A stretch of 64,000 nucleotides of DNA from Paenibacillus sp. FSL W8-0186 (GTDB taxonomy: Bacteria > Bacillota > Bacilli > Paenibacillales > Paenibacillaceae): NCBI RefSeq assembly GCF_037969765.1, contig NZ_CP150207.1:2280001-2344000 (forward strand), read 5' to 3'. The translations under genes and the position numbers were made by a program. The notes beneath the pieces were generated by a model. The model was given only the letters and a program-made list of their open reading frames with translations. It searched no databases and was not told the DNA's origin. Of this stretch, positions 25,792 to 33,956 are shown in pieces. Every line of letters begins with the position of its first letter. Positions within the stretch are counted from its first letter, which is position 1.

Positions 25792-26550
25792 ATGCTGAAC
25801 TCTTATGGAGAATTATGCACAGAGGTGTATGAACTGAGCAAGCCTGTGGGATATTCATTTGGCGACATTGAATATTATGCCGAGCGATTGCAAGGAATTT
25901 CGGGGAAAATACTAGAGGTAGCCTGCGGGTCAGGCCGAGTTCTGATTCCATTGCTTGAGTCGGGTCTTCAGGTAGAAGGGATAGATAACTCGCCGTATAT
26001 GCTTGAATCATGCAAGAAGAAATGCGCCGAGCTGGGGATACAGCCCACTTTGTTTGTAGGCGACATGCGACAGTTTCATCTGGAAGATGCTTATGAAGCG
26101 ATTATGATTCCAGGAGGCTCTTTACAATTAATAGAATCGAGAGAGGATCTCGTCGCTGCGTTGAAATGCTGCTATGAGCACCTGGAAGATGGAGGCGTAT
26201 TTATTGCGGATATTTTCCTGGAGACGGATTTTGAAATGAATACGGTGAAGACGCGTTTATGGGAAACGGAGAAGGAAGAAATCATTACATTAGAAGAGAA
26301 GCGAATCGAGCTAAATTTAATCGAGCAGAGAACGGTGTCGCTCTTAAAGTACGAGAAATGGCAGGATGGGCGTTTGATCCAGTCGGAACTTCAGCGATTT
26401 CCTGTGAGATGGTACGGCGTTTATGAGTTTAGCATGATGCTTGAAAAAGCGGGGTTCAGCGACATTGTCATTTCCGGAAATTATGAATATGGCATTGCTC
26501 CTCAGCATGCGGATCATATGATTACTTTTGAAGCAAGAAAGAAATTTTAA
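25792..26550 (+). CDS. Class I SAM-dependent methyltransferase
   Basis: 252 residues from ATG 25792; upstream in-frame sequence runs through unit C and is not likely translated. SAM-binding motif I is ILEVACGSGRVLIPLLESG (residues ~40-58), motif II acidic VEGIDNSPYML, and motif IV IMIPGGSLQLI. The C-terminal half (EKWQDGRLIQSELQRFPVRWYG) resembles bacterial small-molecule methyltransferases of the YdaC/BioC-like type. Substrate unknown. It lies 17-29 nt before a second, unrelated methyltransferase, so they are likely co-expressed. Confidence 0.85.
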   Translation: MLNSYGELCTEVYELSKPVGYSFGDIEYYAERLQGISGKILEVACGSGRVLIPLLESGLQVEGIDNSPYMLESCKKKCAELGIQPTLFVGDMRQFHLEDAYEAIMIPGGSLQLIESREDLVAALKCCYEHLEDGGVFIADIFLETDFEMNTVKTRLWETEKEEIITLEEKRIELNLIEQRTVSLLKYEKWQDGRLIQSELQRFPVRWYGVYEFSMMLEKAGFSDIVISGNYEYGIAPQHADHMITFEARKKF

Positions 26551-26579
26551 TCTCGATGAAATAGGATGTGAAAAGAGCC

Positions 26580-27290
26580 ATGTCAAATCATGATCAAATT
26601 TATTTATCTCAAGCCGCTGCTTATGAAGCGATGATCAGCAGGCAGCCTGATCTATCTGAAATCGTCCGGCAAATCCGGCCTTATAGAAATTTGGACGTGC
26701 TTGATTTGGGAGCGGGCTCTGGAAGACTGGCCTCATTTCTCGCCCCCGAAGCCAAAACGCTCATATGCACCGACGCATCCCGGCCTATGCTCGATATTTT
26801 GGACCGCAAATTAACAGAGCAGAATTACGTCCGCAATTGGATTACTCTAGAGGCGGATCACAGATCGCTGCCTGTGCCCGACTCCTCCAGAGACATAGTG
26901 GTGTCGGGGTGGAGCATTTGTTACCTTGCGAGCTCGAATCAACCGGAATGGGAGGCGCATTTGGAAAGGATCATTGCAGAGCTGCAGCGCGTTCTAAGAC
27001 CCGACGGGACAATCATTATATTTGAAACGATGGGTACAGGAACGGAAACGCCCGACCCGCCGGAATTCCTGACTTCCTACTATTCCCTGCTGGAGAAGAA
27101 GTACGGCTTCCAGCATCAATGGGTCAGGGCGGACTATAGGTTTGCGTCCGTGGAAGAGGCGATCGAGCATACTGAATTTTTCTTTGGCGAGGAGCTGGCC
27201 GCGCGGATCAGGAGCAATGGCTGGTCAACCCTGCCGGAATGCGCCGGAGTATGGTGGAAGCAGTTGGGAAGCCTGGATAAGGAGATGTAG
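26580..27290 (+). CDS. Class I SAM-dependent methyltransferase
   Basis: 236 residues from ATG 26580; a GTG at 26568 is an alternative. SAM motif I VLDLGAGSGRLASFLAPE (residues ~37-54), CTDASRPML motif II, then VVSGWSICYLASS and IIIFETMGTGTETPDPP. It is not a copy of the preceding methyltransferase; the N-terminal AAAYEAMISRQPD is typical of small UbiE/YcgJ-like enzymes. The stop is 2 nt before the start of the serine hydrolase, so the two are translationally coupled. Substrate unknown. Confidence 0.83.
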   Translation: MSNHDQIYLSQAAAYEAMISRQPDLSEIVRQIRPYRNLDVLDLGAGSGRLASFLAPEAKTLICTDASRPMLDILDRKLTEQNYVRNWITLEADHRSLPVPDSSRDIVVSGWSICYLASSNQPEWEAHLERIIAELQRVLRPDGTIIIFETMGTGTETPDPPEFLTSYYSLLEKKYGFQHQWVRADYRFASVEEAIEHTEFFFGEELAARIRSNGWSTLPECAGVWWKQLGSLDKEM

Positions 27291-27292
27291 AG

Positions 27293-28324
27293 ATGGCTGA
27301 ATTTATCGCTGCCGAAATTAGCAATTCGATGGGGGAGTTCAATGAGCTGAACTCTTATGTACTGGACATTCAGAAGCAGATAAAATGCACGGCGGCGGCA
27401 GTTTTTGTAATACAAGACGACCGTTTGGTCAACGAGTGGTATTCGGGAAGACATAGCGAATCTGCATCTTCCCGAGCGGTAGATGCCCGGACACAGTTTA
27501 ACGTTGCCTCCGTAAGGAAAACTTATCTTGCTTTTGCGATTAGCCTGCTGATTGAGAAGGGATTGATTCGGCGAATCGATGATGACATAAGCAGTTATGC
27601 GAATGTGGCTGCGGAGGCTGTTAAGGGAATAACGATCCGCCATTGCTTGACTCATACGCATGGATTAGAGCTTCAAGAAGGGGAACTGACCCGCTCTTTT
27701 TTACCCGGTGAGAACTGGGCTTATAATAACAACGGCATTGCTCTTCTGACGGAGATGGTGAGAGATTTAACGGGCAAGCCGCTCGCCGAGTTTTTGCAGA
27801 AGGAATTGTTTGCACCAATTGGACTGGCAGAGACCGGATGGCGGACGGAGTGCCACGAGCATTTGATTTATAATTACTATCAGGACAAAAATAACTGGGT
27901 TGGGCCGAACGATAGCCCTGCCGGGGAACAGAGCAACCTTTTTGTAAGCGCTCGCGAACTCGCAATTTGGGGAAATCTGCATCTTAACCAAGGCAAATTC
28001 CGGGGAGAGCAAGTTTTTCCGCAATCGATTTTTGACCGGATCACCAGCATACAGACGCCTGCCGCGTTAGCGCCGCATTTGCCGAGGCAGGGTTTCATTT
28101 GGTGGCTGCAGAGCGTCACTCCTTTGAATCAAATAGGCGAGAGAGTACCGGCAGGCTCATTCCAGGTTCTGGGGATCACCGGCTGTACTTGTCTAGTAAT
28201 ACCCAAACATAGAGCTGTAGCTGTACGAATGTATAATGCATTAAGCAATCCAGAGGGATATGATTACCTGCAGGATATCCGGCAATTTGGCGATCTGGTG
28301 GCGGAAGCTCTACAAGGAAGCTAA
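27293..28324 (+). CDS. Serine hydrolase, beta-lactamase/penicillin-binding fold
   Basis: 343 residues, no signal peptide. The class C beta-lactamase-like fold shows its SxxK in NVASVRKTYLA (Ser near residue 74), YxN in NWAYNNNGIALL, and a typical HCLTHTHGL segment. The lack of a signal sequence argues for a cytoplasmic esterase or amidase, not a resistance enzyme. The GERVPAGSFQVLGITGC segment would be the KTG-equivalent region with altered residues. Coupled to the methyltransferase upstream, and ended by a strong hairpin. Substrate unknown. Confidence 0.85.
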   Translation: MAEFIAAEISNSMGEFNELNSYVLDIQKQIKCTAAAVFVIQDDRLVNEWYSGRHSESASSRAVDARTQFNVASVRKTYLAFAISLLIEKGLIRRIDDDISSYANVAAEAVKGITIRHCLTHTHGLELQEGELTRSFLPGENWAYNNNGIALLTEMVRDLTGKPLAEFLQKELFAPIGLAETGWRTECHEHLIYNYYQDKNNWVGPNDSPAGEQSNLFVSARELAIWGNLHLNQGKFRGEQVFPQSIFDRITSIQTPAALAPHLPRQGFIWWLQSVTPLNQIGERVPAGSFQVLGITGCTCLVIPKHRAVAVRMYNALSNPEGYDYLQDIRQFGDLVAEALQGS

Positions 28325-28370
28325 AAACCTGAATTCCTGTATTTGGACCAAACATAGTAGTAAATATCCT

Positions 28371-28405
28371 TATCCATTTACCTTGAGGTGAATGGATATT
28401 TTTTT
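28371..28405 (+). terminator. Intrinsic terminator after the serine hydrolase
   Basis: TATCCATTTACC/GGTGAATGGATA 12-bp stem with a 4-nt TTGA loop and seven T. Confidence 0.9.
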
Positions 28406-28459
28406 CGTACCAATAACATTAACATGTACCCGATTCCTCAAGGTATGGAAGATCTTCTA

Positions 28460-28489
28460 TTGCCACCGTTGGCAAGGATTGGTTAAAAT
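28460..28489 (+). promoter_or_regulatory. Promoter of the AraC/Btr-like regulator
   Basis: TTGCCA (28460-28465), 18-bp spacer, TAAAAT (28484-28489). A Fur box lies just downstream over the expected start of transcription. Confidence 0.65.
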
Positions 28490-28503
28490 AGAACGTATGA
28501 TAT

Positions 28504-28518
28504 TGAGAATCATTTTCA
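28504..28518 (+). promoter_or_regulatory. Fur box (7-1-7) upstream of the AraC/Btr-like regulator
   Basis: TGAGAATCATTTTCA matches 13 of 15 positions of the 7-1-7 Fur box TGATAATNATTATCA. It lies 14 nt after the -10, a place that would block transcription when iron is plentiful. Confidence 0.8.
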
Positions 28519-28556
28519 ATTGGAAGATGATTCTTTTATTTTAAGGAGGAATTTTT

Positions 28557-29783
28557 ATGGACTCAGATGATTTATTTTCATATACAGTAGGTTCGCTCAG
28601 GGATGAACCCAGTGCCAAGAAAGAACTGTCTGAGATAAAGCAATACATGGAAGAACATTTTCACGAGCCGTTAACGATTGCTCAATTGGCCGAGATGGCG
28701 AACGTCAGCCCGAAGTATTTCGTCGATCTGTTCAAGAAGAGCTTCGGAAAGAGCGCTATGAAATATTTATCCGAGCTGCGCATCAATCAGGCCAAGCGCT
28801 ATTTGCTCTCAGGGGAAGGGCAGCTGAGGCTGCGGGATATTGCACAAATGGTAGGATACAGCGATGAATTTTACTTTAGCCGTAAATTTAAAAAAGAGGT
28901 GGGCATCTCCCCCTCTGACTACATTAAGCGAGCGAGGCTGCGAATCGCGGCATGTTCTCCTGAGATCGCCGGCTTGCTGCTGGCTCTGGACATTATCCCG
29001 GTGGCTGCCCCTCTGGATCCCAAATGGACGGCCTATTATTACAATGATTACCGGATGAAGATTACATCCCATCTACAGCTTTTGGAACCTTACAATCAGT
29101 TGGCATTTGCAGCCAATATGGAGAAACTGGCCGGACTTCGTCCTGATGCGATTATCGGAACTGACCTCCTCGCAAGGAGCGAGCAGGCTAAGCTCAGCAG
29201 CATCGCGGAGACCTACTTTGTACCTGTGGAGCACTGCGGATGGCGGGAGCAGCTCCGTTTGCTTGCCCGTTTTTTGGAGAGGGAGGAGAAAGCGGAGCAG
29301 TGGATCGGGCAGTATGAATTAAAAGTCCAGGCAGCGAGAACCGAGATCAATCGAACGTTAGGCAGTGACAGCATCCTGGTACTGCGAATTTACGGAGATT
29401 GCATCCATACGTATTGGAACCGCGGAATACTAGATGTGCTGGCCCGGGACTTGCAAATAGAACTGGCTTGCTCTGCCTCTATGCCAGGCCATCGGCAGCT
29501 TACGCTTGAGGAGCTGGAGGCTATTAATCCGAGCTGGATCCTGGCCGTCGTATGTGCGGAGTCCGCTTCCCGTTCCCACTGGCTCTCTCTGCAGCATTCC
29601 AGACAGTGGAGGCAATTGCAGGCCGTACAGAACGGCCAAGTGCATCTGATTCCATCTGACCCCTGGTTTGAATACTCGGCGATTTCCGTAAACCGCATGC
29701 TGGATGAGGCGCTGCTCATGTTTACAGGAAAATGTCCATACCGTTTGCAGGATACTGTCCATGGTACTAACCAGGGAAGATGA
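28557..29783 (+). CDS. AraC-family regulator fused to a siderophore-binding domain (Btr-like)
   Basis: 408 residues, strong AAGGAGGA site. The N-terminal AraC/XylS DNA-binding region (~28-125) has two helix-turn-helix segments: IAQLAEMANVSPKYFVDLFKKSF and LRDIAQMVGYSDEFYFSRKFKK. Residues ~135-400 form a periplasmic-binding-protein type III-like domain (IIPVAAPLDPKW, LRPDAIIGTD, INPSWILAVV, YSAISVNRMLDEAL). B. subtilis Btr works this way: it binds ferri-bacillibactin in the cytoplasm and activates the uptake operon. Here it should switch on the adjacent binding protein and probably the dhb genes. A Fur box controls it. Confidence 0.88.
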   Translation: MDSDDLFSYTVGSLRDEPSAKKELSEIKQYMEEHFHEPLTIAQLAEMANVSPKYFVDLFKKSFGKSAMKYLSELRINQAKRYLLSGEGQLRLRDIAQMVGYSDEFYFSRKFKKEVGISPSDYIKRARLRIAACSPEIAGLLLALDIIPVAAPLDPKWTAYYYNDYRMKITSHLQLLEPYNQLAFAANMEKLAGLRPDAIIGTDLLARSEQAKLSSIAETYFVPVEHCGWREQLRLLARFLEREEKAEQWIGQYELKVQAARTEINRTLGSDSILVLRIYGDCIHTYWNRGILDVLARDLQIELACSASMPGHRQLTLEELEAINPSWILAVVCAESASRSHWLSLQHSRQWRQLQAVQNGQVHLIPSDPWFEYSAISVNRMLDEALLMFTGKCPYRLQDTVHGTNQGR

Positions 29784-29785
29784 TC

Positions 29786-29815
29786 TATAATCATTCTCAA
29801 TGATAATCATTATCA
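29786..29815 (+). promoter_or_regulatory. Promoter -10 and perfect Fur box before the siderophore operon
   Basis: TATAAT at 29786-29791 and the perfect 15-bp Fur palindrome TGATAATCATTATCA at 29801-29815. The -35 is weak, as expected for a promoter that needs the Btr-like activator. No second Fur box is seen before dhbA, so this is the probable iron-control point for the whole run to mbtH. Confidence 0.85.
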
Positions 29816-29834
29816 TGTGAGAGGGGAAGCCAAG

Positions 29835-30857
29835 TTGAAAGTGAGCACTAGGACAGGAAAGAGAATTAAACCGCATTATTTAATGCTGCTATGCCTTGCG
29901 CTGGCAGGAAGCATGCTTGCCGCCTGCGGGACGGATTCCGTCCAAAATGCATCGGGGCAGGTGGGGACAAATCAGGGAGCGGCCGAGGTTCCCCGAACCG
30001 GGGGGAATGCTCAGGAGGGGCCGCAGGGCGAGCAAACGTTCAAGGACGATCTCGGCCATGAAATTCAAATATCCGGACAGCCGGAGCGCGTATTTGCGCC
30101 CTATCTGGAAGATTCGCTGCTTAAGCTTGGGATCAAGCCGGTAGCGCAATGGTCGAATGGAAATCTGGGCCATAGCTATTTACAGGAGGAGCTGCAGGAT
30201 GTGCCGAAGCTTGATTTTTCGGGCGGCGCACCGTCTTCGGAGGTGCTGCTCTCATACAATCCAGACCTGATCATCCTGCATACGTCCAACTATGCCGGCG
30301 ACGGCGTGTATGAGAATTACTCCAAAATCGCGCCAACCTACGTATTCAACAACGCAGCAGGCGACGTAGAGAAATCCCTCGAGACATTGGGACAGCTCGT
30401 AGGGAAGACCGAGGAGGCCAAGCAAGCACTGGCGTCTTATCACCAAAAGGTCGGCGAGGCCAAGGCAGCCATTGAGAAGAAAGCAGCCGGCAAAAAAGTA
30501 GCGGTTATCCGTTTCGCCGCCAAAGGTGTGAGCGTGATGGGCGGCAATTATTTGTGCGGATACGTCTTGAATCAGCATTTGGGCATCGAAATGACCAAGC
30601 TGACCGAGAACGAGAACAGCCTGAATTTATCGCTGGAGATCTTGCCGGAACTGGATGCGGACTATATCTTCGTAATCAATGCCTATGGACAAGGGACAGA
30701 CCGCATGAAGGAGATGACGGAAAGCAGCATTTGGAAGGGCATTCCTGCCGTACAGCAAGGCCATGTATATGAAGTGAACGATGAATATTGGCTGGGAAGC
30801 GGACTCATTGCTTATGAGAAAATTATCGACGATACAGTCAAGCTGATGGCTGAATAA
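29835..30857 (+). CDS. Iron-siderophore ABC transporter substrate-binding lipoprotein (FeuA-like)
   Basis: 340 residues from TTG 29835, which has AGGGG 8 nt upstream; a GTG at 29817 would add six residues before the signal. Lipoprotein signal with lipobox LAACG near residue 28, then an acidic/Gly linker and the type III binding-protein fold: TFKDDLGHEIQISGQPERVFAPYLE, NPDLIILHTSNY, AVIRFAAKGVSVMG, PELDADYIFVINAYGQG. It would hold ferric catecholate outside the membrane. No permease or ATPase gene accompanies it here. It is the first gene after the perfect Fur box. Confidence 0.88.
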   Translation: MKVSTRTGKRIKPHYLMLLCLALAGSMLAACGTDSVQNASGQVGTNQGAAEVPRTGGNAQEGPQGEQTFKDDLGHEIQISGQPERVFAPYLEDSLLKLGIKPVAQWSNGNLGHSYLQEELQDVPKLDFSGGAPSSEVLLSYNPDLIILHTSNYAGDGVYENYSKIAPTYVFNNAAGDVEKSLETLGQLVGKTEEAKQALASYHQKVGEAKAAIEKKAAGKKVAVIRFAAKGVSVMGGNYLCGYVLNQHLGIEMTKLTENENSLNLSLEILPELDADYIFVINAYGQGTDRMKEMTESSIWKGIPAVQQGHVYEVNDEYWLGSGLIAYEKIIDDTVKLMAE

Positions 30858-30883
30858 CGGAAATAAAGGTGGATCAAGAGGAA

Positions 30884-31696
30884 ATGGCTGACGGCAAACA
30901 AATGGTCATTCCCCGTACAGCAGAATGGCTTATGCATTCGCGCGTGGAAGGCCGCAAGTATCGAATTATGGTGAGTATGCCTTCCGAGCCCCCTCCCCCT
31001 TCGGGATATCCGGTATTTTACGTGCTGGACGCCAATTCCGTATTCGGCACGATGGCCGAAACCGCACGTCTGCAGGGCAGTTGTCCCCATAACACGGGGG
31101 TATTTCCTGCGGTGATCGTAGGGATCGGCTATGACACGGGGGAATTGTTCCCGGCGGAGCGTTATTACGACTACACGCTGGCAACAAGCCAGGACTACCG
31201 GTACCGGCCCGACGGAACTCCCCTGCCGAAGCAGGGGGGAGCGGCAGCCTTTTTGCAATTTATCGAGGAAGAGCTGAAACCGGAAATTGGAGCTAAATAC
31301 GCTATCGACCAAGGCAAACAGACATTATTTGGCCATTCGCTCGGGGGGCTGTTTGCATTATATACGCTGTTTACGCGACCGGCGGCTTTTGCCTGCTACA
31401 TTGCCGGCAGCCCTTCGTTCCATTGGAACAAAACGCTGATCGGCGAAGCCGAGGAAATGTTCATCAATCGACTGCAGCAGGAGGCTTTGAATGTGAAGGT
31501 TCTGCTCGGCGCAGGGGAGCTGGAGTTAAACCATATTTCTCAAAACAGCAAAAATGCCCAAAGGCTGGCGGAACGCCTGTCGATGTACGCCAGTTCAGGG
31601 ATAACGGCGAGCTTTCAGGAGTTTGAAGGGGAGGGGCATGTAACTGTACTGCCGGCATTAATCAGCCGGGCGTTACAATTTGCATTCCACCCTTAA
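30884..31696 (+). CDS. besA: Ferric-siderophore esterase (BesA-like alpha/beta hydrolase)
   Basis: 270 residues from ATG 30884; an in-frame GTG at 30869 is possible. Esterase D/Fes-type fold: VFYVLDANSVFGTMAE, then nucleophile motif FGHSLGGLFALY (G-H-S-L-G), and the C-terminal acid/His region ending EGEGHVTVLP. B. subtilis BesA hydrolyses the trilactone of bacillibactin to free iron inside the cell. The order besA-dhbACEBF matches B. subtilis. No signal peptide, as expected. It lies 26 nt after the binding-protein gene. Confidence 0.88.
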   Translation: MADGKQMVIPRTAEWLMHSRVEGRKYRIMVSMPSEPPPPSGYPVFYVLDANSVFGTMAETARLQGSCPHNTGVFPAVIVGIGYDTGELFPAERYYDYTLATSQDYRYRPDGTPLPKQGGAAAFLQFIEEELKPEIGAKYAIDQGKQTLFGHSLGGLFALYTLFTRPAAFACYIAGSPSFHWNKTLIGEAEEMFINRLQQEALNVKVLLGAGELELNHISQNSKNAQRLAERLSMYASSGITASFQEFEGEGHVTVLPALISRALQFAFHP

Positions 31697-31731
31697 GTGA
31701 AAGGGGATGCGCGCAGATAGAAGCATGAGGG

Positions 31732-31791
31732 AATGAGGCCGCAAATTGTAGCGGGTTGGGTATAGGTATAGGGCAATGAGGCCAGCAAATT
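31732..31791. repeat. Imperfect direct repeat between besA and dhbA
   Basis: AATGAGGCCGCAAATT at 31732-31747 recurs as AATGAGGCCAGCAAATT at 31775-31791, a 43-nt offset. It sits in the 120-nt gap before dhbA and could bind a regulator, or be a chance duplication. Confidence 0.4.
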
Positions 31792-31816
31792 AAAAGTGCA
31801 GGGGAGGGCTGATGAG

Positions 31817-32602
31817 GTGGAATATACGGGGATCAAAGGAAAGGTCGCTTTGGTGACCGGAGCTGCCCAAGGAATCGGCGAGGCTGTTGTCAGGGCGCTG
31901 GCGGAGGCTGGAGCGATTATAGCGGCTCTCGATTTGAACGGGGCCGGTGCCGAGGGGGTTGCGGCCGAACTGCGAACCCAAGGGTGCCAGGCTCAGGCGT
32001 TCGCAGTGGATGTTGCGGACAGTCTGGCTGTAGAAACGGCTGTCGACCAGGTCGAGCGAGAGCTTGGCCCCGTTGAAATTCTCGTGAATGTAGCTGGTTT
32101 GCTGAGAATGGCTAGCATCGAGGAGCTTCGTGATACGGATTGGGAGGCGGTATTTGCGGTGAATGCCAGCGGGGTGTTTCATGTATCCCGTTCCGTCGTG
32201 AAACGCATGGCTCCCCGCAAATCCGGCGCAATCGTGACCGTTGGCTCCAATGCAGCCTTAGTGCCGCGCACGCAAATGGCGGCCTACTGCGCCTCCAAGG
32301 CAGCAGCGGCCATGTTCACGAAATGCCTGGGTCTGGAGCAGGCCGCCAATCATATTCGCTGCAATATCGTATCACCTGGATCCACCGACACGGCGATGCA
32401 GCGGATGTTGTGGAACGGGCAGGATGGGGTCCAGGCGGTCATCGCCGGTTCGCCCGAATCGTACCGCCTCGGCATACCGCTCGGAAGGATCGCCGATCCG
32501 GAGGATATTGCCGCTGCGGTGTTGTTTCTGGCGTCTGACCGGTCCCGGCATATTACGATGCTTGATTTATGTATTGACGGAGGGGCAACATTGGGGGTCT
32601 AA
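31817..32602 (+). CDS. dhbA: 2,3-dihydro-2,3-dihydroxybenzoate dehydrogenase DhbA
   Basis: 261 residues from GTG 31817 (GGGGAGG 9 nt upstream), the same length as B. subtilis DhbA. SDR fold: cofactor motif [17 protein letters not shown], catalytic Ser in [11 protein letters not shown] and Y-x-x-x-K in YCASKAAA. It oxidises 2,3-dihydro-2,3-dihydroxybenzoate to 2,3-dihydroxybenzoate with NAD+, the last step in making the catechol. First gene of the dhbACEBF-mbtH run; dhbC follows at 13 nt. Confidence 0.93.
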   Translation: MEYTGIKGKVALVTGAAQGIGEAVVRALAEAGAIIAALDLNGAGAEGVAAELRTQGCQAQAFAVDVADSLAVETAVDQVERELGPVEILVNVAGLLRMASIEELRDTDWEAVFAVNASGVFHVSRSVVKRMAPRKSGAIVTVGSNAALVPRTQMAAYCASKAAAAMFTKCLGLEQAANHIRCNIVSPGSTDTAMQRMLWNGQDGVQAVIAGSPESYRLGIPLGRIADPEDIAAAVLFLASDRSRHITMLDLCIDGGATLGV

Positions 32603-32615
32603 CGAAGGAAAGGGG

Positions 32616-33956
32616 ATGTTGGAGGAAATGGCAAACCATGGAGCTGTATATGCAAACACGGCGGCACAACTGCTCGACGAATACGAGTCGGGATTGTGTT
32701 TCTTTTTATCCTCACCAAGACGAACCTTGCTTGCTAAAGGCGAGTGGGCGAGATATTGGGCAGAGCCGGGGGAAGGCTCCCCGCAGGCTCTGTCTGAGCG
32801 GGTTCAAGGACTGCTAGCCGCAGCCGGACGCGCCGGCGGCGAGCCGATCGTCGTTGGCGCGATTCCGTTCGATTTGGCGCAGCCGGCTGAGCTCATCGTG
32901 CCTTTGTCCACGCAGTGGGCTGGACCTCTAAGCTTTAGCGGAGAGGATCGATACGAGTCTCATAGAGACAGTGCAGCAATCGGGAGGAACAGGATTGACG
33001 GAATAACCTCATCCGATTCCGAATACGAGGTCAGCATGCATCCAGATCCTGAGCATTACAAGAAAAATGTCAACGAGGCGCTGGATCGGCTGAACCGGGA
33101 CACGCTGCAGAAGGTCGTGCTTTCGAGGACGCTGCAGTTGACTTACACTGAGCCGGTCGATATTTCCCGGCTGCTCCGCAACCTGGCCCGCCACAATCCG
33201 CAAGGCTATACCTTTGCGGTTAATTTGGGCGGCGGGGATAGTACCTCGTCAGGGAAGGCGTCTGGCAGGGCTAAACCGGATTTAAGGGGAGTCGGAGTAC
33301 GGACGCTGATCGGGGCCAGCCCGGAGCTGCTCATTACCAAAACGGGACTGAGCATTCGGGCGAATCCGCTGGCAGGCTCCGCACCCCGGAGCGATGATCC
33401 GGCTGAGGATGAACGCAGAGCAGCCGCGCTGCTTGCCTCGGCGAAGGACCAGTTCGAGCATCGGCTCGTCGTCGAGGCGGTTGAAGCAGCGCTCCGCCCA
33501 TATTGCAAGAGCCTGAACGTCCCTGAGGGTCCGTCACTCGTACAAACCGAGACGATGTGGCATCTGTCGACGGACATCTACGGAGAGCTTGCGAGCCCCG
33601 GAGCTTCTGTCCTTGATCTTGCGCTGTCTTTGCATCCGACTCCGGCTATATGCGGAACGCCTACCGAGCCGGCTAGGGAAACAATCCGCGAAATAGAGCC
33701 GTTTGAGCGAGGCTTCTTCACCGGGATGGTTGGCTGGTGCGATGCTAAGGGAGATGGCGAATGGATCGTCACGATCCGCTGCGCCGAGGCGGAGGGAAGA
33801 AGCCTGCGTCTTTATGCCGGAGCGGGAATCGTGGCTGACTCGAGCGCCGAAGCTGAGCTGGCCGAAACGGCGGCAAAGTTCCGCACCTTGCTTTTGGCCA
33901 TGGGGCTGCATGATCCGCAGTTCGCCTATCGGGGCAGTGTAAAGGAGGGATATTGA
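32616..33956 (+). CDS. dhbC: Isochorismate synthase DhbC
   Basis: 446 residues from ATG 32616; the frame stays open to 32424 inside dhbA, but only 32616 has an AAGGAAAGGGG site. The C-terminal half is a chorismate-binding (MST) domain: [55 protein letters not shown] and [17 protein letters not shown]. It turns chorismate into isochorismate, the entry point to the pathway. It is somewhat longer than B. subtilis DhbC (~398) owing to inserts in the N-terminal half. The stop overlaps the dhbE start by one base. Confidence 0.93.
   Translation: MLEEMANHGAVYANTAAQLLDEYESGLCFFLSSPRRTLLAKGEWARYWAEPGEGSPQALSERVQGLLAAAGRAGGEPIVVGAIPFDLAQPAELIVPLSTQWAGPLSFSGEDRYESHRDSAAIGRNRIDGITSSDSEYEVSMHPDPEHYKKNVNEALDRLNRDTLQKVVLSRTLQLTYTEPVDISRLLRNLARHNPQGYTFAVNLGGGDSTSSGKASGRAKPDLRGVGVRTLIGASPELLITKTGLSIRANPLAGSAPRSDDPAEDERRAAALLASAKDQFEHRLVVEAVEAALRPYCKSLNVPEGPSLVQTETMWHLSTDIYGELASPGASVLDLALSLHPTPAICGTPTEPARETIREIEPFERGFFTGMVGWCDAKGDGEWIVTIRCAEAEGRSLRLYAGAGIVADSSAEAELAETAAKFRTLLLAMGLHDPQFAYRGSVKEGY

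Noticed and set aside
31697..31816. A Fur box directly before dhbA
   Set aside because: No 7-1-7 match was found in the gap; only a direct repeat and weak TATAGG strings are present.
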